Positions 58,025-64,000 of a stretch of DNA of 64,000 bases are shown here, piece by piece (the first letter of the stretch is position 1; each line of letters begins with the position of its first letter). The DNA comes from Pseudomonadota bacterium (lineage in GTDB: Bacteria; Pseudomonadota; Gammaproteobacteria; Xanthomonadales; Rhodanobacteraceae), in the NCBI GenBank assembly GCA_021794575.1, contig JAJYQO010000039.1, forward strand, positions 7,160-71,159, given 5' to 3'. The notes beneath the pieces were generated by a model, which saw only the letters and a list, made by a program, of their open reading frames with translations, was not told where the DNA came from and did not search any database. Both the position numbers and the translations under genes were made by a program.

Positions 58025-59089
58025 ATGTCCGCATCCACCATCGCCCGCGACTTCCAGCTCGAACCCGACGATGCCACGCGCCTGGCCAACCTGGCCGGCC
58101 CGCTGGACGCACATCTGCGCATGATCGAACTGCGTCTGGGCATCGAGATCGCCGCGCGCGGCAGCGCCTTCCGGGTGATCGGTCCGCCGCCGATGGCACT
58201 GGCCGCCGAGCGTTTCATCAAGCGGCTCTACGCCGACACCATGGCCGAGACGCTGGACGAGCACGCGCTGAACCTGCGCCTGCAGGACGCCAGTCTGGAG
58301 GAGCAGGCCGCCGAACTGGCGGAACAGGCGCAAGACGTGGCCATCAAGGTCAAGCGCGGGCTGATCCGCGGGCGTGGGCCCAGCCAGATGCGCTACCTGC
58401 ACGCCATCACCCGCCACGACATCAACTTCGGCATCGGCCCGGCCGGCACCGGCAAGACCTATCTCGCCGTGGCCAGCGCGGTGGAGGCACTGGCGCAGAA
58501 CCGCGTGCAGCGCCTGGTACTGACACGCCCGGCGGTGGAGGCCGGCGAGAAGCTGGGCTTTCTGCCGGGTGATCTCAGCCAGAAGGTCGACCCGTACCTG
58601 CGACCGCTGTACGACGCGCTGTACGAAATGCTGGGCTTCGAGAAAGTGGCCAAGCTGATCGAGCGCAACGTCATCGAGATCGCGCCGCTGGCGTACATGC
58701 GCGGACGCACGCTCAACGATTCCTACGTGATCCTCGACGAGGCGCAGAACACCACCGTCGAGCAGATGAAGATGTTCCTGACCCGCATCGGCTACGGCTC
58801 GGTGGCGGTGATCACCGGCGACGTCACCCAAGTGGATCTGCCGCGCAACGTGCGCTCGGGCCTGCGCCACGTTGTCGAGGTGTTGCGCGAGGTGGAAGGC
58901 GTCAGCTTCACGTTTTTCAGCGCCCGCGACGTGGTGCGTCATCCGGTGGTGGCACGCATCGTGCGCGCGTACGAGCTGGCCGACGAGAGCGACGCCGGGA
59001 CTCGGGACGCGGAACTCGGGACTCGGCAAAAGCAGCGCGGGCATGCCGACACCGATACGAGCGCGCAGGCGCCGCGCGCCGCGGATTGA
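58025..59089 (+). CDS. ybeZ: PhoH-like ATPase (YbeZ)
   Basis: A 354-residue PhoH-family ATPase linked to RNA metabolism and YbeY. Walker A GPAGTGKTYLA at about 143, Walker B VILDEAQNTT at about 241 and the FLTRIGYGS segment are conserved. The last ~30 residues (DAGTRDAELGTRQKQRGHAD and on) are not conserved-looking and are read through a ~190-bp repeat element, so they are probably an acquired tail. ATG 58025 is used. Confidence 0.93.
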   Translation: MSASTIARDFQLEPDDATRLANLAGPLDAHLRMIELRLGIEIAARGSAFRVIGPPPMALAAERFIKRLYADTMAETLDEHALNLRLQDASLEEQAAELAEQAQDVAIKVKRGLIRGRGPSQMRYLHAITRHDINFGIGPAGTGKTYLAVASAVEALAQNRVQRLVLTRPAVEAGEKLGFLPGDLSQKVDPYLRPLYDALYEMLGFEKVAKLIERNVIEIAPLAYMRGRTLNDSYVILDEAQNTTVEQMKMFLTRIGYGSVAVITGDVTQVDLPRNVRSGLRHVVEVLREVEGVSFTFFSARDVVRHPVVARIVRAYELADESDAGTRDAELGTRQKQRGHADTDTSAQAPRAAD

Positions 59090-59184
59090 CTCGCGATGGC
59101 GCCGCGCATCGTCCGCTCGACTCCTCGCAATACCGCGCACCGGCGCAACGCTCGGGTTGCGGGTTCCGAGTCCCCAGTCCCGGC
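58994..59184. repeat. ~190-bp element with degenerate GGGACTCGGGA terminal inverted repeats
   Basis: The left end reads GCCGGGACTCGGGACGCGGA and the right end, reverse-complemented, GCCGGGACTGGGGACTCGGA: about 17 of 20 positions match. Such GGGACTC/GGGAATC repeats are a familiar kind of dispersed intergenic repeat in Xanthomonadaceae (from memory, not searched). It spans the phoH stop codon and ends 4 bp before a GTG at which ybeY could begin. Confidence 0.75.
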
Positions 59185-59641
59185 TCTTGTGCTCCACCTC
59201 AATTACGGCGTGCCGCGCCGTGGCCTGCCGGCGGCGCAGTCGTTCCGGCGCTGGGTGAGCGCGGCACTGGTGGCCTCCGGACACGGGGGTACTGTCGAGC
59301 TGTCCATCCGCCTGGTCGGCGCGCGCGAGGGCCGCGCGCTGAATCGCCGGTATCGCGGCCGCGATTACGCGACCAACGTGCTGTCCTTTCCGGTCGAAAT
59401 GCCGGACGGCTTCACCACGCCGCTGCTGGGCGATATCGTGCTGTGCGCGCCGGTACTGGCTGGCGAGGCGCGCGCGCAGGGCAAGACCCTGCGCCAGCAC
59501 GCTGCCCACCTGACCATCCATGGCGTGCTGCATCTGCTCGGCCATGACCACCAGCGCGCACGCGAAACTGCCGCCATGGAGGCGCTGGAAACCGATGCGC
59601 TGGCCCTTCTACGTCTGCCGGATCCCTACACGTACGGCTGA
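59096..59641 (+). CDS. ybeY: Endoribonuclease / rRNA maturation factor YbeY
   Basis: YbeY is a zinc-dependent single-strand RNase in 16S rRNA processing and 70S quality control. HGVLHLLGHDHQRARETAAME carries the HxxxHxxxxxH zinc motif and TNVLSFPVEMPDG is also conserved. The ORF from ATG 59096 has 31 N-terminal residues encoded by the repeat element; GTG at 59189 would give a 150-residue protein, the usual family length. I list the longer form but think 59189 may be the real start. Confidence 0.9.
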   Translation: MAPRIVRSTPRNTAHRRNARVAGSESPVPALVLHLNYGVPRRGLPAAQSFRRWVSAALVASGHGGTVELSIRLVGAREGRALNRRYRGRDYATNVLSFPVEMPDGFTTPLLGDIVLCAPVLAGEARAQGKTLRQHAAHLTIHGVLHLLGHDHQRARETAAMEALETDALALLRLPDPYTYG

Positions 59642-59693
59642 GGAAGCGTCGGTCCCGGCCTTTGGGCTATGCTTTTACGTCCTGCCCACGGGC

Positions 59694-60545
59694 ATGCTGA
59701 ACGTTGAAATGAACGAAGGTCCGAGTACCAGCGGCCCGGTGCGGCGCTCCTTCTGGGGCCGCCTGGGCCAGATGCTCGCCGGCGAGCCGCGCAACCAGGA
59801 GGAACTGCTCGAGGAGCTGCGCCTCGCCGCCGCCAACGGCCTGATCACCCGCGACACCCTGGCCATGATCGAAGGCGCCATGGAGGTCAGCGACCTGCGC
59901 GTGGCCGATGCCATGGTGCCGCGCGCGCAGATGGTGATGATCGGCGCCGACGCCAGCTTCGCCGAGGTGCTGGCCACGGTCACCGAATCCGGCCATTCGC
60001 GCTTTCCGGTGCACGGCGAGGACAAGGACGAGATCCGCGGCATCCTGCTGGCCAAGGATCTGCTGCGCTTCCACGACCGCAGCACCGATTTCGACCTGGC
60101 CGGCCTGCTGCGCCCGGTGACGCTGATCCCCGAGTCGATGCACCTGAACGTGCTGCTGGGCGAGTTTCGCCGCAACCGCAACCACATGGCGGTGGTGGTG
60201 GACGAGTACGGCGGCGTGGCCGGACTGATCACCATCGAGGACGTGCTGGAGCAAATCGTCGGCGAGATCGACGACGAACATGACGACGAGCAGGCGCCGC
60301 GTATTCAGCCGCAACCGGACGGCAGCTACCTGGTCGACGCGCTAACACCCATCGACGAGTTCAACGAGCAGTTGGGCAGCAGTTTCCCGGACGAGGCCTT
60401 CGACACCGTCGGCGGCCTGGTGACCGACGCCATCGGCCACCTGCCGGAACGTGACGAGCAGGCCGAATTGGCCGGTTTCGTGTTCCGCGTCAGCGCCGCC
60501 GACGACCGCCGCGTGCTGCAACTGCGCGTGACGCGCGCGGCATGA
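59694..60545 (+). CDS. corC: CorC/YbeX CBS-domain protein
   Basis: A 283-residue protein with two CBS domains (about 70-190: VADAMVPRAQMVMIGADASF and GILLAKDLLRF) and a C-terminal CorC/HlyC domain (YLVDALTPIDEFNEQLG). There is no membrane region, as in the short CorC group implicated in Mg/Co efflux or ribosome function. ATG 59694 is used; ATG 59709 is possible. It follows ybeY and overlaps the next gene by ATGA. lnt, which often follows, is absent. Confidence 0.93.
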   Translation: MLNVEMNEGPSTSGPVRRSFWGRLGQMLAGEPRNQEELLEELRLAAANGLITRDTLAMIEGAMEVSDLRVADAMVPRAQMVMIGADASFAEVLATVTESGHSRFPVHGEDKDEIRGILLAKDLLRFHDRSTDFDLAGLLRPVTLIPESMHLNVLLGEFRRNRNHMAVVVDEYGGVAGLITIEDVLEQIVGEIDDEHDDEQAPRIQPQPDGSYLVDALTPIDEFNEQLGSSFPDEAFDTVGGLVTDAIGHLPERDEQAELAGFVFRVSAADDRRVLQLRVTRAA

Positions 60546-61771
60546 AGCCGCTGGCGCGGCTGCTGGCGGCGCTGGCGCTGCTGCTGGGCCTGGCCGCGCA
60601 AGCGCGCGCGGGCATCGCCAGCGCCCCCGGCCGTGACCTCGAGGTGGAACTGGTCACCTACGGCCCGGGCCGCGTGTACTGGGAGCGCTTCGGCCACGAC
60701 GCCATCATCCTGCGCGACACGCGCAGCGGCGAAGCGGTCAGCTTCAACTACGGCGTGTTCGATTTCGACACGCGCGATTTCTTCCTCAAGTTCATCCGCG
60801 GCCACCTGCTGTACAGCATGGATGCGGAATACGCGGGGCCGGAGATCGCCAGCTACATCGCCGCTGGGCGCGCGGTGCGCATCGAGCGATTGGCACTCAG
60901 CGCTGCACAGGCCTCGACGCTGCGCGATTTCCTGCTGTGGAACGATGAGCCGCAGCATCGTGACTACCGCTACGACTATTTCACCGACAACTGCACGACG
61001 CGCGTGCGCGACGCGCTGAATCTGGCGCTGGGCGCACAGTTGTTCACGCAGACGCAGGCACCCGCCACGGATCGCAGCTTCCGCTCGCAGGCGCTGCGCA
61101 TGCTGGCACACGACAAACCACTGATGCTATTGGTGGATTTGGGCCTGGGGCCGTACGCGGATCGTCCGCTGACGCTGTGGCAGGACGCGTTTCTGCCGGT
61201 GACGCTCTCCGATCTGGTGCGGCGGGTGCGGATAGCGGACGGCGCTGGTGGCGCGCGGCCGCTGGTGGCCGCGTCGAAACGGGTCTACGCCGGCGACGTG
61301 CGCGCACCGCCGCCGGTACCGCCGCATCTGCTGCTGCCGCTGCTGGCACTGGGACTGGCCTGGGCTGCGGCGATCGCCTGCGGCGTGCGCGCGCGCGCCG
61401 GACGCGCCACGCGTTTCGCGGCTGCCGGCGCCGTGGCCTTGTACGCCCTGCTGGCGGGTCTGGCCGGACTGGTCATGCTGGCGCTGTGGACGCTGACCAC
61501 GCACCGCGCGGCCTGGGCCAACCAGAACCTCCTGCAATTCGACCCGGCGCTGCTGCTTCTGGCCTGGCCGCTGGCGCGCAGTTTCGGCGCGCGCCGCGCG
61601 CTCGGGCGCTGGGCGCGCGCGCTGACGCTGCTGCTGGCCGCGCTGAGCCTGTCCGGTCTAGCTGGCCATCTCGGTGGCCTGCTGGGACAGCAGAACCTGC
61701 ACTGGATCGCTTTCGCGTTGCCGATCAACCTGACGCTGGCCGCGATCGCCTGGCGCGCGGCGCGCGCCTGA
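60542..61771 (+). CDS. DUF4105 membrane protein
   Basis: A 409-residue protein with a signal peptide or anchor (LLAALALLLGLAAQARAG), a periplasmic DUF4105 domain (about 25-230) with ERFGHDAIILRD, FNYGVFDF and YFTDNCTTRVRDAL, and five C-terminal transmembrane helices (about 265-405). The His, Asp and Cys residues resemble a papain-like/NlpC-type catalytic set, but activity is unproven. Translation is coupled to corC. It occupies the place of lnt in this cluster. Confidence 0.85.
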   Translation: MKPLARLLAALALLLGLAAQARAGIASAPGRDLEVELVTYGPGRVYWERFGHDAIILRDTRSGEAVSFNYGVFDFDTRDFFLKFIRGHLLYSMDAEYAGPEIASYIAAGRAVRIERLALSAAQASTLRDFLLWNDEPQHRDYRYDYFTDNCTTRVRDALNLALGAQLFTQTQAPATDRSFRSQALRMLAHDKPLMLLVDLGLGPYADRPLTLWQDAFLPVTLSDLVRRVRIADGAGGARPLVAASKRVYAGDVRAPPPVPPHLLLPLLALGLAWAAAIACGVRARAGRATRFAAAGAVALYALLAGLAGLVMLALWTLTTHRAAWANQNLLQFDPALLLLAWPLARSFGARRALGRWARALTLLLAALSLSGLAGHLGGLLGQQNLHWIAFALPINLTLAAIAWRAARA

Positions 61772-61824
61772 TCGGCGTCACCCGCGCGCGTTTTGACGCG
61801 GGCGGCAGCGAGGTCGCATGCAGC

Positions 61825-62541
61825 TCACGCGCTGTGGTCGGACCCGGCCAACAATTCGCGCAATAGCGGAATGGTGATGCCACGCTGCCGCGCCAGCGCT
61901 GTATGGTCGATGCGCTCGAACAGCGTGTGCAAGCTGGACAGGTCGCGCGCGGCGCGCGCGAACAGCCAGTCCAGCACGGCCGGCTCCAGCGCCAAGCCAC
62001 GCTCCATGGCCCAGTCGCGCACCAGCGCGCGACGCGCTGCCTCGTCCAGCGGCGCGATCGGCACCTGCACGCAGGCGCCCAGGCGCGAGCGCAGGTCCGG
62101 CAGAGCCAGCGGCAGCACCGGCAGCGGCGCGCGCGCGGCCAGCAGCAGCGCGGCACCTTCGGCGCGCATACGGTTGTAAAGGTCGAACAGGGCATGCTCG
62201 GCCACATCCGAGCCCGCCAACGCGTCCAGATCGTCCAGCGCGAGCAGGTCCGCGCCGTCCAGCGCGCGCAGCGCCGTCGGCGACGCCGCGATGCGCGCGA
62301 CGCTCGCGTATCGTGCGCGATGTCCCCGCACCTGCGCGTCTTGGCAAGCGGCCATCAGCAGGTGCGTCTTGCCGCTGCCGGCCGGCCCGCTCAACAGTGT
62401 CCACGGCGCACGCTGGCTGTCTGCCAGCGCCCGCGCGGCGGCCAGCGCGGCGGCATTGCCCGGGCCCACGCGAAACTGCGCGAAACGCTGCCGCGGCGGC
62501 CAGCGCAGCGCCAGCGGAATCTGCCTCGCATGCGAGGTCAA
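61825..62541 (-). CDS. hda: DnaA regulatory inactivator Hda
   Basis: Hda binds the sliding clamp and promotes hydrolysis of DnaA-ATP after initiation. The 238-residue AAA+ protein has the clamp motif QIPLAL at residues 7-12, Walker A LSGPAGSGKTHLL at about 50, Walker B LLALDDLDAL at about 100 and the arginine-finger region. The only start that keeps the clamp motif is TTG at 62541, overlapping the perM stop as TTGA. Confidence 0.93.
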   Translation of the reverse strand: MTSHARQIPLALRWPPRQRFAQFRVGPGNAAALAAARALADSQRAPWTLLSGPAGSGKTHLLMAACQDAQVRGHRARYASVARIAASPTALRALDGADLLALDDLDALAGSDVAEHALFDLYNRMRAEGAALLLAARAPLPVLPLALPDLRSRLGACVQVPIAPLDEAARRALVRDWAMERGLALEPAVLDWLFARAARDLSSLHTLFERIDHTALARQRGITIPLLRELLAGSDHSA

Positions 62542-63677
62542 GGCGCGTCTCGGGGCGGCTCACGCGGCGCAGCGGTGTCGTCCGGCGCCGGCGCGGCCGG
62601 CGCGACGCCATTAGGCGCGCGCGCATACAGGGTACTGGCGATGTAGCGCTCGTGCGCATAGCGCAGCAGCACCACCGCGACCGCCGCCAACGGCAGCGCC
62701 ACCAGCACACCGAAGAACCCGAACAACTGAGCGCCGGCCAGCACCGCGAACATCACCGCCACCGGATGCAGACCGATCTTGTCGCCCACCAGCTTGGGCA
62801 CCAGCACGTAGCTCTCCAGCAATTGACCGGCGCCGAACACGCACAACACCAGCACCAGATGCAGCCAGTCCACGCCGTACTGCACCAGCACCGCAATCAG
62901 CGCCGCAATCAGTCCGGTGATGAATCCCAGGTAAGGCACGAAGCTGACCAGCCCGGCGGCAATGCCGATCAGCGGGCCCAGGCCTAGCTGCGCCACAAAC
63001 GCCAGCGCCAGCGCGTAATACACGCCGAGCCCCAGCATCACCAGCAGCTGGCCCTTGAAGAACGAGCCCAGCACGGCGTCGGACTCGCGCGCCAGCCGCG
63101 TCAATGTGGGTTCGACCGGGCGCGGCAGCAGTTCGCGCACGCGCGCCACCAGCACGTCCCAGTCGCGCAACAGGTAGAAGAACACCACCGGCACCAACAC
63201 CAAGTTGGTGGCCCACTCCAGCAGTACCAGACCGGAGCGCGTGACGTGGCCCAGCAGCGTGGCGGCGAAACCGCCGGCCTGCTGCCAGTGTTGTTGCAGC
63301 AGCGCAATCACATGCTGCGGATCGAAGGTTTCCGGCGCCAGGCGCAGGTGCCGCTGCAACCACGGTGTCGCGGTGTCGCGAAACCACACCAGCGCCGCCG
63401 GCAACGCCGCGATCAGGCGCGCGAATTGATGCTCGAGCAACGGCAGCAGGATGGCCAGCAAACCGATCAGCGTCAGGCTGAACATCACGAACACCAGCGT
63501 CACCGCCAGCGTTCGCGACATGCGCCGCTCGAGCCGGTCGGCCAGCGGATCGGCGATATACGCCAGCAGCGCGGCCAATGCGAACGGCGTCAGCACCGGC
63601 GCCAGCAGCCACAGCACGTAGCCGACCACCGCGGCCAGCAGCGCGAGTTGCAGGCGATACAGCGCTTCCTGACCCAT
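62538..63677 (-). CDS. AI-2E/PerM family membrane permease
   Basis: A 379-residue protein with about eight transmembrane helices of the AI-2E transporter (PerM) family; the FVPYLGFITGLIAALIAVL segment and the ESYVLVPKLVGDKIGLHP motif are characteristic. Members include the TqsA/AI-2 exporter and Na+/H+ antiporters, so the substrate is uncertain. AAAGGAG 7 nt before ATG 63677 fixes the start. A Pro/Asp-rich cytoplasmic tail follows. It overlaps its neighbours on both sides (TGATG upstream, TTGA with hda). Confidence 0.92.
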   Translation of the reverse strand: MGQEALYRLQLALLAAVVGYVLWLLAPVLTPFALAALLAYIADPLADRLERRMSRTLAVTLVFVMFSLTLIGLLAILLPLLEHQFARLIAALPAALVWFRDTATPWLQRHLRLAPETFDPQHVIALLQQHWQQAGGFAATLLGHVTRSGLVLLEWATNLVLVPVVFFYLLRDWDVLVARVRELLPRPVEPTLTRLARESDAVLGSFFKGQLLVMLGLGVYYALALAFVAQLGLGPLIGIAAGLVSFVPYLGFITGLIAALIAVLVQYGVDWLHLVLVLCVFGAGQLLESYVLVPKLVGDKIGLHPVAVMFAVLAGAQLFGFFGVLVALPLAAVAVVLLRYAHERYIASTLYARAPNGVAPAAPAPDDTAAPREPPRDAP

Positions 63678-64000
63678 CAGTGCACTCCTTTCAGCCGCCG
63701 GATGCGGCGCGCGCGCGCGCCCCAACGCAGCACGTAGTCGAGCCCGCTGGCCACGGTCAGCGTGCCCACTGCCCAGGCCGGACCGCGCAGCGGCAGGAAC
63801 TGTACGGCGGGCGACCACACCAGCGTCACCAGCACCGCGAGCAGGAAGGCGATCTGCGCCAGTGTGTTCAGCTTGGACAGCAGGCTGGGACGCACCGTCA
63901 GCGGCCCCAGCAGCATGCGCCAGGCCAGCGCACCGGCAACGATCACCACGTCGCGCGCCAGTACCAGCAGGGTCAACAGCAGCGGCACCGCACCGACATA
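63677..64000 (-). CDS. CDP-alcohol phosphatidyltransferase, C-terminal part
   Basis: The gene enters from beyond base 64000; only the last ~107 residues are present and the frame is open to the window edge (the ORF track's GTG at 63988 is probably internal). The visible part has the end of a membrane domain (LVLARDVVIVAGALAWRML) and PSLLSKLNTLAQIAFLLAVL, as in PgsA-like phosphatidylglycerophosphate synthases with a final pair of helices. The catalytic DGxxAR motif must lie outside the window. Stop and perM start share TGATG. Confidence 0.78.
   Translation of the reverse strand, partial: YVGAVPLLLTLLVLARDVVIVAGALAWRMLLGPLTVRPSLLSKLNTLAQIAFLLAVLVTLVWSPAVQFLPLRGPAWAVGTLTVASGLDYVLRWGARARRIRRLKGVH

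Overview
The window is a continuous stretch of GC-rich chromosomal DNA from a gammaproteobacterium, most likely of the order Xanthomonadales and probably the Rhodanobacteraceae (Rhodanobacter/Dyella-like). This rests on the gene content (two large TonB-dependent receptors, TPR-sulfotransferases, accessory DUF families) and on gene orders: folC-SPOR-cvpA-purF, petABC-sspAB, miaB/phoH-ybeY-corC and xseB-ispA. Genus is not resolvable from the sequence alone. There is no prophage, CRISPR array, rRNA operon, plasmid backbone or recognisable full insertion sequence. The region is mostly core chromosome with a few accessory pieces.

Layout. 0-12 kb is a cell-surface region: two convergent sulfotransferase genes (the first cut by the window start), a TonB-dependent receptor with a clear terminator, a putative outer-membrane protein, tRNA-Asn, the nucleotide nucleosidase ppnN and an Oar-like TonB-dependent receptor, also with its own terminator. 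12.4-16.9 kb is the leftward purine/folate block folC-SPOR-cvpA-purF. 17.0-19.5 kb is rightward tilS-xseB-ispA. 19.6-24.9 kb holds a DUF4870 membrane protein, a DUF1800-DUF1501 pair, and divergent pmbA and yjgA/darP. 24.9-31.4 kb holds an S10 peptidase, an aldo/keto reductase, qmcA-nfeD, an EamA transporter and a ThrE-like exporter. 31.4-32.3 kb is the most structured non-coding part: an H-NS-family gene bracketed by two nearly identical ~143-bp inverted repeats. 32.3-41.4 kb: proS, histidine degradation (hutF and hutI around a ClC chloride/proton antiporter), ribosomal protein Thx, a CDF metal exporter with zur, and gltX. 41.5-50.1 kb: an unknown protein, the grxD-SDR-marC operon, Fe-SOD, purEK, a Trm112-like protein, a DUF1631 protein and nadC. 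50.1-54.9 kb: petABC (cytochrome bc1) with sspAB, and a lytic transglycosylase. 55.0-64 kb: miaB, an ABC transporter pair, phoH-ybeY-corC-DUF4105, hda, an AI-2E/PerM-family permease and the end of a CDP-alcohol phosphatidyltransferase gene.

How the genes work together. Many neighbours overlap by 1-8 nt (GTGA, ATGA, TTGA or TGATG junctions), indicating translational coupling inside short operons. Several metabolic modules are split across the window (purF and purEK for purines; hutF and hutI without hutH/hutU).

The observations most worth a second look are: the inverted repeat pair around the H-NS gene, in which each arm contains several internal palindromes; a ~190-bp element with degenerate GGGACTCGGGA ends sitting exactly between phoH and ybeY, which supplies the PhoH C-terminal tail and a spurious-looking YbeY N-terminal extension; and the sulfotransferase/TonB-receptor cluster with an in-frame hexanucleotide microsatellite. 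I found no convincing complete new defence or biosynthetic system.
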